Origin: Firmicutes bacterium UBA1702
GTDB taxonomy: Bacteria; Bacillota; Clostridia; Peptostreptococcales; Anaerovoracaceae
Reading direction: 5' to 3'
DNA: 57,284 nt
Assembly (NCBI GenBank): GCA_002320005.1
Contig: DCJK01000019.1
Span: forward strand, 1-57,284
Shown in pieces: positions 23,737 to 32,292 of this stretch. Numbering within the stretch: the stretch's first letter is position 1; each line of letters starts with the position of its first letter. The translations under genes and the position numbers were made by a program. The notes under the pieces are model-generated. The model ran no database searches. It saw only the letters and a list, made by a program, of their open reading frames with translations, and was not told where the DNA came from.

Positions 23737-25560
23737 TCAACCAAAATATTTTTTTATCTCCTCTGCGTTTCTCATCGATATACCCGGCACTTCCGTTAGT
23801 TTATCACAGTCTGCCTTTTTTATGTCTTCTATGGAGTCGAAATGAGCAAGAAGCGCGTTTCTTTTTGCAGGGCCTATGCCTTTTATATTGTCCAGAACTG
23901 AACCTATGGTGCTCCGGTTATGCAGTTTTCTGTGATAATCTATTGCAAACCGATGAACTTCCTCCTGTATTCTTCCGCAATATCTGAAAAGGACGGGGTC
24001 TTCAGACAATACAAATTCTCTTCCTTCCCCGTTGACCAGCGCTCTGGTTCTATGCTTGTCATCCTTGGCCATTCCCAGAACAGGAACAGAAATTTTCATG
24101 GCATTAAGCACTTTCTCCGCTGATGTCACCTGACCCATGCCCCCGTCCATAAGAATCAGGTCGGGAAGTCTTGAAAATCCGGGGTCCCCGGCCTCAGCTC
24201 TTTTAAACCGTCTGAACAGCATTTCCTGCAGGCTTCCGTAATCATCCGGGCCTTCTACAGTTTTTATTTTAAACCTTCTGTAATCCTTTCGGACCGGTTT
24301 GGTGTTTTCAAAAACGACCATAGCCCCTACGGTATCCACACCGTTGGTGTTGGATATATCATAAGATTCAATTCTGAATTTTTCTTTTTTTTCACCCAGA
24401 ATCTGAGACAGTTTCTGTGTGAGAATTTCTTCTTTTTCTCTTGCGCTTCGCACTCTGTCTTCAATGGTTTTATTCATCTCCTCCGCATCCTTGAGCGCCA
24501 TATCCAGCAAAGCTTTCTTTGTTCCTCTCTGAGGCACTGTGATATGTATCTTTCGCCCTTCTTTAAGGCTCTGCAGATATTCTTCGATGATTTTTCCATC
24601 CTTCAAAGCCTTGTGTATTATAAGTTCCGGGGGCATGTCTGCCCACCGGCTGTAATACTGCTTGATAAACTCTCCCACTATGCTGTCATAATCATCTTCT
24701 CCCTCTGTCTGCATGGCGAAGGTTTCTCTGCCAGTCAGTTTCCCTCCCCTTACGGGGAAAAGCGCCACAGAAGTGTTTTCACCTCTGCCCACAGGAATAA
24801 TTATATCCATATCTTTTCCGAAGGCCTGGGAAACTCTCTGTGTCTCTCCTAAAGTTTTTACTGCAGCAATACTATCTCTGAAACCTGCTGCTTCTTCAAA
24901 CTGCAGGTTTTTTGCCGCCTTATTCATGGCATTTTCCAGGTAGTCCAGCACCTTTTTCTGCCGTCCCCCAAGGAATTCCATAACATTGTCTATGCATTCC
25001 ATATATTCGTCATGATCCGCTTCTCCCGCGCATATTCCGCGGCAGTCTCTGATATGATAATTAAGGCATGGTCTCTGCCCTTCCGGGAATTTTACAGCAG
25101 AACAGCGTTTTAACCTGAAAATCTTGTTAAGCAGTTCTATTGTCTGATTCACAGCTCCGGCATCGCTGTATGGTCCGAAATATCTCCCACCATCTTTTTT
25201 TACAATTCTTGTTTTGACTACCCGTGGAAACTCCTCCTGAAGAGTGACTTTGATATATGGGTATGTTTTGTCATCCCGCAGCAGAACGTTATATTTAGGC
25301 GAATATTTTTTTATAAGATTGCATTCCAGGATCAGTGCTTCAACCTCACTGTTGCAGGTGATATATTCAAATTCGGCTATATTTGCAACCATTGCCTTGA
25401 CCTTGGGATTCTGTCCGGCTGATTTCTGAAAATACTGCCTTACCCTGTTTTTCAGTGATATTGCCTTACCGACATAAATCACACGCCCCGAGCTGTCCTT
25501 ATGAATATAAACTCCCGGTGAATCCGGGAGCTTTTTTAAATTTTCTTTAATATCAAACAT
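23737..25560 (-). CDS. uvrC: Excinuclease ABC subunit C
   Basis: 607 residues. GIY-YIG nuclease at 14-90 (GVYIHKDSSGRVIYVGKAIS), cysteine cluster C-x-RDCRGIC, UVR domain about 200-235 (AAKNLQFEEAAGFRDSI), RNase H-like C-terminal nuclease around 395-540 (IESYDISNTNG..GAMVVFEN) and tandem helix-hairpin-helix at the end (IKGIGPAKRNALLAHF, EVPGISMRNAEEIKKYF). It makes both incisions around DNA lesions with UvrAB. It starts one base after the dacF stop (25562), so these two are linked. Confidence 0.96.
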   Translation of the reverse strand: MFDIKENLKKLPDSPGVYIHKDSSGRVIYVGKAISLKNRVRQYFQKSAGQNPKVKAMVANIAEFEYITCNSEVEALILECNLIKKYSPKYNVLLRDDKTYPYIKVTLQEEFPRVVKTRIVKKDGGRYFGPYSDAGAVNQTIELLNKIFRLKRCSAVKFPEGQRPCLNYHIRDCRGICAGEADHDEYMECIDNVMEFLGGRQKKVLDYLENAMNKAAKNLQFEEAAGFRDSIAAVKTLGETQRVSQAFGKDMDIIIPVGRGENTSVALFPVRGGKLTGRETFAMQTEGEDDYDSIVGEFIKQYYSRWADMPPELIIHKALKDGKIIEEYLQSLKEGRKIHITVPQRGTKKALLDMALKDAEEMNKTIEDRVRSAREKEEILTQKLSQILGEKKEKFRIESYDISNTNGVDTVGAMVVFENTKPVRKDYRRFKIKTVEGPDDYGSLQEMLFRRFKRAEAGDPGFSRLPDLILMDGGMGQVTSAEKVLNAMKISVPVLGMAKDDKHRTRALVNGEGREFVLSEDPVLFRYCGRIQEEVHRFAIDYHRKLHNRSTIGSVLDNIKGIGPAKRNALLAHFDSIEDIKKADCDKLTEVPGISMRNAEEIKKYFG

Positions 25561-25561
25561 T

Positions 25562-26914
25562 TCAGTAAGGCCAATTCCTTCTCTTTAAATCTTCTTCCCG
25601 CTCCAGCTGCCGGCGGGCTTCTTCTTCCAGTCTTGCCTTGCGTATTTTGGCTCTCTTTCTTCTGTTAGAGGCTCTTGCTGCCAGTATGGCAATTGCAGAG
25701 CCTGCAATTACGAAAATCACAGAAAAGATTATTACCGTCTGCATATTGCTTATGCCGAAGTCTGACAGAAACCATCCTTTCTCGACATTTTCGTCAGCTA
25801 TCAGATCAACGCTTTTGTACAATTCATCAGCAATATATATTTCAGCAACACCAACCTTCTGCCCTTTCTGTACAGGTGCAGTAATCTGATCTGAATACTT
25901 GCATTTAACTGTTACAAGGGATGCCGAAGCTCCTTCCGGCAAATTAACATATCCGTTGTCGGCAGCAACAACCTTCACCTTGTTTTTTGCCCCGCCTGTG
26001 AGTCCGGCCTTGCCGAACTCCTGTCCTTTTTCAAAAGCTGTATATTTGGATATTCCTGTCTTTCCATAATCCATGAGCATCTTTATATCGCTGTAGCGGT
26101 TCTCAAAGTCGGTTCCCATAACTACTGAGCAGATTTCAATACCGTCATAATCCAGCACAGTAACCATAGTACAGTTATCCATGTCTATAACGCCTGTCTT
26201 TCCGCCTACTACGCCCTCATATGCCTCAACACTTATATCATACTCTCCGGTGCGGATTTCTCCCCCTTTCAGGAAAAGGTTGTAATTGAACAGGCTTCGT
26301 GCTTCGTATGCATTGGTGGCAGATATGGTATATTCTGCAGTTCCGGCAACGTCTCTCACGGTTTTGTTCTGCATGGCAGCATAAGCTATTATTGCCATAT
26401 CCTTTGCGGTTGAGTAATGGTTTTCGTCAGGCAGCCCGCTGGGATTTACAAAATTGCTTCCGGTACATCCCAGAGCCTCTGCTTTTTCATTCATCATTAC
26501 GGCAAAAGCATCAACACTTCCTGCTGTGGCTATGGCAAGGGCCTCTGCGCCATCGTTAGCCGACTCAAGAAGCGTGGCATACATAAGATCTTTGACTGTG
26601 ATTTTTTCCCCGGGCTGAAGGTACATTTTTGTCGGCTCCGGCAAAGTGGCTTCATATGAAATTTCAATCACCTTGTCCAGATCCAAGTTTTCAGCTGCAA
26701 TAAGGCAGGTAAGAAGCTTTGTCATACTGGCAGGCTGCATTCTCTGCGTGCTGTCTTTTTGCCACAAAGTTTCCCCGGTATCTCCAATATAGATTATTGC
26801 AGACGTTCCGGCTATCTGGGGCTCTTTTCCGGATGCCGAAGCTGTCACATGAGATGACGCGGCAATTAGAAATATTAAGAGCAATGTTGTAATCTTTGTT
26901 ATGTTTTTTTTCAT
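25562..26914 (-). CDS. dacF: D-alanyl-D-alanine carboxypeptidase (DacF-like)
   Basis: 450 residues. Signal peptide (residues 1-27). Penicillin-binding motifs: SxxK as Ser63-Met-Thr-Lys66, SAN at 118-120 (LLESANDGAEAL) and KTG in VVGGKTGVID near 230. Then the PBP5-type C-terminal beta domain, a transmembrane span near 395-420 (VIIFSVIFVIAGSAIAILAA) and a long basic cytoplasmic tail (NRRKRAKIRKARLEEEARRQ). Trims the pentapeptide of peptidoglycan. Unlike PBP5 it is anchored by a true helix with a charged tail rather than an amphipathic helix. Confidence 0.92.
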   Translation of the reverse strand: MKKNITKITTLLLIFLIAASSHVTASASGKEPQIAGTSAIIYIGDTGETLWQKDSTQRMQPASMTKLLTCLIAAENLDLDKVIEISYEATLPEPTKMYLQPGEKITVKDLMYATLLESANDGAEALAIATAGSVDAFAVMMNEKAEALGCTGSNFVNPSGLPDENHYSTAKDMAIIAYAAMQNKTVRDVAGTAEYTISATNAYEARSLFNYNLFLKGGEIRTGEYDISVEAYEGVVGGKTGVIDMDNCTMVTVLDYDGIEICSVVMGTDFENRYSDIKMLMDYGKTGISKYTAFEKGQEFGKAGLTGGAKNKVKVVAADNGYVNLPEGASASLVTVKCKYSDQITAPVQKGQKVGVAEIYIADELYKSVDLIADENVEKGWFLSDFGISNMQTVIIFSVIFVIAGSAIAILAARASNRRKRAKIRKARLEEEARRQLEREEDLKRRNWPY

Positions 26915-26932
26915 TGCATCCCTCTGATGAAG

Positions 26933-28153
26933 CTATTTTTCAAAGAAATAATCTGTCATTTCATATCCGTTTTCAAAATGCATTTCTGATGCTTCTGCAG
27001 CTCTTTCGTTGAACTTCCTGCTTCTGTCTTCAGGTTTCCTGTCAGCGCTGTCATAAATGACATATGGCACAGGGTCAGAAGAATGTGTCCTTATGGACAG
27101 AGGAGTCCTGTGATCCGGAACCACAAGAACTTTAAACCGCTCCCCGGTGCTCTCCAGGTAATCTATTATCGGTTTTACGGCCCTTTTATCTATATATTCC
27201 GCGCATTTTATCTTGTTTTCCAGATTTCCCTGATGAGAACACTCATCAGTGCCTTCCATATGCAGATATACAAAGTCTTTGCCGTTTTTATAAGCTTCTA
27301 TTGCAGCCTGAGCTTTAGCCTCAAAATCAGTGTTTATGCTTCCTGTTATTCCGGGAACATCAAGTATCTCAAGGCCGGCAAAAATTCCGATTCCCTTTAT
27401 TAAGTCCACGGCAGAAATAACACATCCGTCAACGCCGTATTTCCGGTTAAAGTCCGGCAGTTCCGGTCTGGTTCCCATACCCCATATCCACACACTGTTG
27501 GCAGGATTAAGTCCTCTGGCCTCCCTTGCCCTATTAACAGGATGATCCTTAAATATTTCATAGCTTCTTTTTGTCATATTTACAAAAAAATCGCAATCTT
27601 TCCCTTCCGGGAGATAATCTCCTGCTCTTTTCCCCAGTATGTCATGAGGCGGAATGAAACTGCATTCAGGCTTAAAACCGTTAAAAATCATGCAATGCCT
27701 GTATTGTGTTCCTACATACAGATGGGTGCTGTCCGTCTCAAACTCTTTTTTCAGACATTCCATAAGCTCACATGATTCTTCGGTAGTTATATCCCCTGCT
27801 GCATGGTCTATGATGGTAAAATCATCATATTTCCCCGATGGGGACGGCTCAACAGTTATAAAATTCACTCTGAAGGACACATCCGTTTTCTTCATATCCA
27901 CTCCTATGGATACCGTTTCAAGGGATGATCTACCTGTAAGATATACTCTGGGGTCATATCCCATTACGGATAAATTGGCCGAATCGCTTCCCGGGCTTAT
28001 CCCTTCCGGAACGGTGCGGCATGTGCCGATTTCACCATAGGCCGCCAGCCGGTTTATACAGGGCATATCTGCTGCTTCAAGGGGCGTTCTGCCCCCAAGA
28101 GAGTCTATTGGATCATCTGCTGCCCCGTCCGGAACAGCTATAAGGTACTTCAT
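26933..28153 (-). CDS. apgM: Cofactor-independent phosphoglycerate mutase, archaeal type (AP superfamily)
   Basis: 406 residues, alkaline-phosphatase superfamily. Metal and nucleophile motifs: VPDGAADDPID, PLEAADMPCINRLAAYG, SPGSDSANLSVMGYDP (nucleophile Ser), HMEGTDECSHQGN and VVPDHRTPLSIRTHSSDPVP. This is the ApgM pattern; the same subgroup has also been proposed as a homoserine kinase, so the reaction is not certain. It sits nine bases behind serC and 19 before dacF. Phosphoglycerate is the entry point to serine synthesis, which makes the pairing with serC/serA meaningful. Confidence 0.8.
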   Translation of the reverse strand: MKYLIAVPDGAADDPIDSLGGRTPLEAADMPCINRLAAYGEIGTCRTVPEGISPGSDSANLSVMGYDPRVYLTGRSSLETVSIGVDMKKTDVSFRVNFITVEPSPSGKYDDFTIIDHAAGDITTEESCELMECLKKEFETDSTHLYVGTQYRHCMIFNGFKPECSFIPPHDILGKRAGDYLPEGKDCDFFVNMTKRSYEIFKDHPVNRAREARGLNPANSVWIWGMGTRPELPDFNRKYGVDGCVISAVDLIKGIGIFAGLEILDVPGITGSINTDFEAKAQAAIEAYKNGKDFVYLHMEGTDECSHQGNLENKIKCAEYIDKRAVKPIIDYLESTGERFKVLVVPDHRTPLSIRTHSSDPVPYVIYDSADRKPEDRSRKFNERAAEASEMHFENGYEMTDYFFEK

Positions 28154-28162
28154 GTCTTTCTC

Positions 28163-29254
28163 CTATTTGTTTTCTTCTTCGAATTTCTTCATAAATTCTA
28201 TAAGCGCATCAACGCCTTCCATCGGCATCGCATTATAAATGCTGGCTCTCATTCCGCCTATGGAACGGTGTCCCGACAGATTTACAAGGCCCTGTGCCTT
28301 TGCTTCTGCAACAAACTTTTTATCCAGATCCTTGTCACCCGTTACAAAGACAACGTTCATAAGGGAACGGTCTTCTTTTGCGACAGGGCTCTTATAAAGC
28401 TCGCTTGAGTCTATGTAGTCATACAGCTTGCCGGCCTTTTCCCGATTGCGCTGATACATTGCATCCAGCCCGCCTGTAGCTTTTATGTGTTTAAAGACCT
28501 CACCTGCCACATATATTGCGAAGCATGGAGGCGTATTATACATTGAATCGTTGTCAGCATGGATCTTGTAATCCAGATATACAGGTGTCTCTTCTCCCGC
28601 AAAACCCATAAGGTCTTCACGGATTATTACAATAGTAACTCCTGCAGGCCCCACATTTTTCTGTGCTCCTGCCCAGATTATTCCATACTTGCTTACATCC
28701 ACAGGCTGCGAAAGAATATTGGATGACATGTCTGCAACCAGAGGCACATCACCTGTATCAGGCACATAGTTATATGCTGTGCCGTAAATAGTATTGTTGG
28801 ATGTGATGTACACATAGTCTGCGTCAGGTCTGATATCCTCTTTTCCGAATTTAGGAATCCAGGTGAATGTATCTTCCTCTGAAGATGCCACTACTTTAAT
28901 GTCACCGAAGCGGCAGGCTTCTTTGTATGCTTTCTTTGCCCAGGTTCCCGTAACTGCATAGTCAGCTTTTTTGCTTTTTCTGAGTAAGTTCATCGGAACC
29001 ATTGAGAACTGCAGTGTGCCGCCGCCCTGCAAGAACAGAACACGATAATTTTCAGGTATGTTCATAAGCTCTCTTAAATCAGCTTCTGCTTCCTCGATTA
29101 TCTTCTTGAATGCATCGGAACGGTGGCTCATCTCCATGACCGACTGTCCGCTTCCCTTGTAGTTAAGTAAATCATCCCTTACCTTTTCCAATACAGGCAG
29201 CGGCAGCATTGAAGGTCCTGCCGAAAAATTATAAACTCTGTCATACTGTGTCAT
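28163..29254 (-). CDS. serC: Phosphoserine aminotransferase
   Basis: 363 residues. N-terminus VYNFSAGPSMLPLPVLEKV is the SerC hallmark. PLP-lysine in GAQKNVGPAGVTIVIIRED, conserved LFLQGGGTLQFSMVPMNLL and the C-terminal SGHRSIGGMRASIYNAM. It makes phosphoserine from phosphohydroxypyruvate. Divergent from serA over a 111-base control region with a shared dyad; the apgM-like gene follows in the same direction. Confidence 0.96.
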   Translation of the reverse strand: MTQYDRVYNFSAGPSMLPLPVLEKVRDDLLNYKGSGQSVMEMSHRSDAFKKIIEEAEADLRELMNIPENYRVLFLQGGGTLQFSMVPMNLLRKSKKADYAVTGTWAKKAYKEACRFGDIKVVASSEEDTFTWIPKFGKEDIRPDADYVYITSNNTIYGTAYNYVPDTGDVPLVADMSSNILSQPVDVSKYGIIWAGAQKNVGPAGVTIVIIREDLMGFAGEETPVYLDYKIHADNDSMYNTPPCFAIYVAGEVFKHIKATGGLDAMYQRNREKAGKLYDYIDSSELYKSPVAKEDRSLMNVVFVTGDKDLDKKFVAEAKAQGLVNLSGHRSIGGMRASIYNAMPMEGVDALIEFMKKFEEENK

Positions 29255-29285
29255 AATGAACCTCCGAATAAAAAAATTTGCATAT

Positions 29286-29324
29286 ATTATACCACTTTAC
29301 CTTGATTGAGTAAAGTGATATACT
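29286..29324. promoter_or_regulatory. Overlapping divergent serC/serA promoters around one operator dyad
   Basis: Perfect inverted repeat CACTTTAC (29293-29300), nine-base spacer, GTAAAGTG (29310-29317). serA promoter, plus: TTTACC (29296-29301), 17 bases, TATACT (29319-29324). serC promoter, minus: TTTACT (29314-29309), 17 bases, TATAAT (29291-29286). Each -35 lies inside one arm of the dyad, so one bound regulator would control both genes. Confidence 0.65.
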
Positions 29325-29365
29325 GTTTAGAGAATTTCAAATTTATCGGTTTATATGGAGGAAAT

Positions 29366-30496
29366 ATGTACAAGATATCAACATTAAACAAAATTTCAAA
29401 GGTGGGCCTGGCTCTCTTTGACGACCAATACATAATTACAGATGACATCGCAAAAGCCGACGGTATTCTTGTAAGAAGTCAGGACATGCACAGCATGGAA
29501 CTTTCAGATGATCTATGGGCTGTTGCGCGTGCCGGTGCAGGCGTAAACAACATTCCTCTGGACAGATGTGCCGAAAAAGGAATCGTCGTATTCAATACGC
29601 CGGGTGCCAATGCCAACGCAGTTAAAGAACTGGTCATAGCCGGTCTCCTTCTGTCGGCCCGCAACCTCCCAGATGCGCTTACTTGGGCATCTTCTCTCAC
29701 GGAGAATGTAAGCGCTGCGGTTGAAAAAGGCAAGTCTCGCTTCGCAGGACATGAGATAGCCGGAAAGACTCTGGGCGTTGTAGGTCTTGGTGCCATAGGC
29801 CGTAAGGTGGCGGCTTCCGCAAAAGCTCTCGGAATGGAAATCCTTGGATACGACCCATATTATACTTCCGGAGGCGAAGGAATCAGCGTTTATTCATCCC
29901 TTGAAGAAATGCTCCCTCTTTGCGATTATGTCACAATTCATGTTCCTGCCATGGACAGTACCAAAGGAATGTTCAACAAAGATCTTTTTGCATGTATGAA
30001 AGAAAGCTCCGTACTTCTTAACTTTTCAAGAGATAAACTGGTTAATGAAGTCGATCTTCTCGTAGCTCTTGAAACAGGTGTTCTGGCCGGATACGTTACT
30101 GATTTTCCTAATGATACCATAGTTGGAAGGGACAAAATCATTCTGCTTCCTCACCTTGGTGCTTCTACTGCCGAAGCAGAGGACAACTGCGCTTCTATGG
30201 CAGTTGAACAGATGATGGATTACTTTGAAAACGGAAATATACATAACTCCGTGAACTTCCCGTCCGTTGACCTGGGACCGCTGGAAAAAGGCGTTAGGAT
30301 TTCTGTTATAGCAAAAGCCATGGAGGCCGAAGAATTGAAATCAATTCTTGAATCAAATGATATCAAAGTGTCCAGAATTTCAGGTGCATCAAAAGGAGCT
30401 TACAACTATATCCTTGCGGAAACTGTCGAAGAAAATATTCCTTCTCTCATTTTCTACGACGACAGAATCATAAGAACAAGAATTATTGAAAAATAA
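29366..30496 (+). CDS. serA: D-3-phosphoglycerate dehydrogenase
   Basis: 376 residues from ATG 29366, which follows TATGGAGGAAAT; the frame opens at 29306 but that upstream part overlaps the promoter. NAD-binding GVVGLGAIGRKVA, substrate-side RAGAGVNNIPLD, catalytic region FSRDKLVNEVDL and LPHLGASTAEAEDN with the catalytic histidine. The usual ARGG block around the catalytic arginine is replaced by FSRDKL, a known variant in anaerobes. The last 75 residues (from about 300) are shorter than a normal regulatory domain and resemble a trimmed ACT fold (ISVIAKAMEAEELKSILESN). First step of serine synthesis. Confidence 0.92.
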   Translation: MYKISTLNKISKVGLALFDDQYIITDDIAKADGILVRSQDMHSMELSDDLWAVARAGAGVNNIPLDRCAEKGIVVFNTPGANANAVKELVIAGLLLSARNLPDALTWASSLTENVSAAVEKGKSRFAGHEIAGKTLGVVGLGAIGRKVAASAKALGMEILGYDPYYTSGGEGISVYSSLEEMLPLCDYVTIHVPAMDSTKGMFNKDLFACMKESSVLLNFSRDKLVNEVDLLVALETGVLAGYVTDFPNDTIVGRDKIILLPHLGASTAEAEDNCASMAVEQMMDYFENGNIHNSVNFPSVDLGPLEKGVRISVIAKAMEAEELKSILESNDIKVSRISGASKGAYNYILAETVEENIPSLIFYDDRIIRTRIIEK

Positions 30497-30502
30497 AAGT
30501 CA

Positions 30503-30530
30503 GGGGCTATCTTCACGATAGCCCCTTTTT
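30503..30530 (+). terminator. serA terminator
   Basis: GGGGCTATC (30503-30511) pairs with GATAGCCCC (30517-30525), then TTTTT. Confidence 0.85.
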
Positions 30531-30540
30531 AAAGAGTATT

Positions 30541-31332
30541 TTAATTATTTTTTTTGTCTTCTATATAACTTTTAAACTGCTCCTTCATTTCTTCACCTAT
30601 AAAAGCGTCATGGAGTTCCATATATCTTTTAAGATGTTCTCCCAAAGAGACTTCTGACTTAAACTGCAGGAACCAGTGTTTCTTTTCCATATGTTCTTTT
30701 GCAGTCTGTCTGATTTGCAACTTCAGGTCTTCGAAAAGAATCATTATCTGATTGTCCATGGCAAATCTGCGCACCTTCTTCATTATACCCATGGAATATC
30801 CAATGTCTACAAACAGCACTCCGTAGAAGATTCCTATTACGAAGGAAAAAGTGATATTCTGAGAAAACCACAGTAATGCTCCTGTAATATGGGGGTGTAT
30901 AAAGAAATAATACACTGCGCTGAGAAGTGCCCAGTATATTGAGAACCTCAGGCATATGATTCCCTGCAGATTAAACTTTTCCTTTGAGTAATCCCAGAGT
31001 TTGACCTTCATACCTTTGATGAAAATGAGACCTGCAATATATTCTATGACGGTCATAACAACAGCCATTACAATAAAAAGCAGAATCTTGCTTCCGGCGG
31101 TCACATGCTCAATCAACTCGGTATTTTCAATTCCGGCCAGAAGGAAAAGTGCTGTGAGACCGAATCCATACAGCGGCAGATACGGTCCAATAAGGAATCC
31201 CGGATTTATCCATCGTCTGCTTTTGTTAGCAGGCGAAAACCTTCGGTACAATACCTCAAGGCCCCACCCCATAAGGGAACCTATGCAGAACAGAAAGGCA
31301 AGCATCAGAAAAGCTGTCATTTCATTCCTCAC
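30541..31332 (-). CDS. PF06541 membrane protein (putative ABC-transporter type IV)
   Basis: 263 residues with about six hydrophobic helices followed by a 60-residue charged cytosolic tail. The signature GSLMGWGLEVLYRRF, RRWINPGFLIGPYLPLYGFG and VIEYIAGLIF are the PF06541 (CmpB-like) pattern. No ATPase partner is next to it and the transport role of this family is unproven. It lies three bases behind the lipid kinase gene, suggesting cotranscription and a membrane or envelope connection. Confidence 0.75.
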   Translation of the reverse strand: MRNEMTAFLMLAFLFCIGSLMGWGLEVLYRRFSPANKSRRWINPGFLIGPYLPLYGFGLTALFLLAGIENTELIEHVTAGSKILLFIVMAVVMTVIEYIAGLIFIKGMKVKLWDYSKEKFNLQGIICLRFSIYWALLSAVYYFFIHPHITGALLWFSQNITFSFVIGIFYGVLFVDIGYSMGIMKKVRRFAMDNQIMILFEDLKLQIRQTAKEHMEKKHWFLQFKSEVSLGEHLKRYMELHDAFIGEEMKEQFKSYIEDKKNN

Positions 31333-31335
31333 CCC

Positions 31336-32238
31336 CTATTTCTTTCGTTTTTTATTTATTGCAAGATTTATGGCATTATGCAGATTTTCAATGAAAATTT
31401 CCGAAGCCCCTTCCTGGTATTCCCCATCCAGTGACCATGGTGTATCCTCTGAGGCATGAACCCTGAATCTGTCAGAGTTGACAAAGGTCAGCATTCCGGA
31501 ATCATAATTCTGCGTTGTAAGCATATGGACGATTTCAGTAAGATCAATAAGGTTTTTAGGCGATTTTACAAGGAGCAGTTCAAATAGTCCGTCCCCCATA
31601 TCCACATATTCCGGATCCAAGGTGAGTATTCCTGCCAGAGACGTGGAATTACTTACGGCTCCGAAAATATAGTCATCCTCATATACGTTGTCTTCTGTTT
31701 CGATGATCATATGCTCCGGTTTGATGGATGTCATACTGGTAACACCTTCCAGAATGTATGCCAGGTGACCCAGCATGTTCTTTACACTCTGTGGTGTTGC
31801 ATATGACGCCTGGGTAAAGGCGCCGAAAGAAGCCACATAGGAAAATTTTCTGCCATTGAAGCTGCCAATATCCAGAGGAATAGTTTCCCCTGTCACAATA
31901 TCCTTTGCTGCTGTCACTATTCTGGAAGACAGACCCAGGCTGCTGGCAAAATCGTTGGTGCTTCCTGCCGGAATATACCCTATGGGTGTTCCGGATTTGC
32001 TTTCCAGAAGGCCTGCGACTACCTCATTGAAAGTTCCGTCTCCTCCTATGCAGGTTACCAGATCAAAATCCCCCGCGTACTCTGCTGCATAAAGAGTTCC
32101 GTCTCCTCTCTGAGTGGTGGTGAGGACCGTAGACATATAGCCGCCCTTGGTAAAAACATCCACAATATCCGTCATGTACTTGTTAGCTCTCTTTTTCCCC
32201 GAACAGGGATTGATTATTATCAGGTTTCTCTTCATCAT
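31336..32238 (-). CDS. Diacylglycerol/lipid kinase (DagK/YegS family)
   Basis: 300 residues. The N-terminal catalytic domain has NLIIINPCSGKKRANKYM, the nucleotide loop CIGGDGTFNEVVAGLL and the substrate loop YIPAGSTNDFASSLG. C-terminal beta-sandwich ends in DTPWSLDGEYQEGAS. These are the DAGK_cat and C-terminal YegS features. It would phosphorylate diacylglycerol or a similar lipid for phospholipid recycling. Followed closely by the PF06541 gene. Confidence 0.88.
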   Translation of the reverse strand: MMKRNLIIINPCSGKKRANKYMTDIVDVFTKGGYMSTVLTTTQRGDGTLYAAEYAGDFDLVTCIGGDGTFNEVVAGLLESKSGTPIGYIPAGSTNDFASSLGLSSRIVTAAKDIVTGETIPLDIGSFNGRKFSYVASFGAFTQASYATPQSVKNMLGHLAYILEGVTSMTSIKPEHMIIETEDNVYEDDYIFGAVSNSTSLAGILTLDPEYVDMGDGLFELLLVKSPKNLIDLTEIVHMLTTQNYDSGMLTFVNSDRFRVHASEDTPWSLDGEYQEGASEIFIENLHNAINLAINKKRKK

Positions 32239-32292
32239 TTTTCCCCTTTTTGTGACATATTCATACTATATTCTACCTTGTTTTTCTTATGT

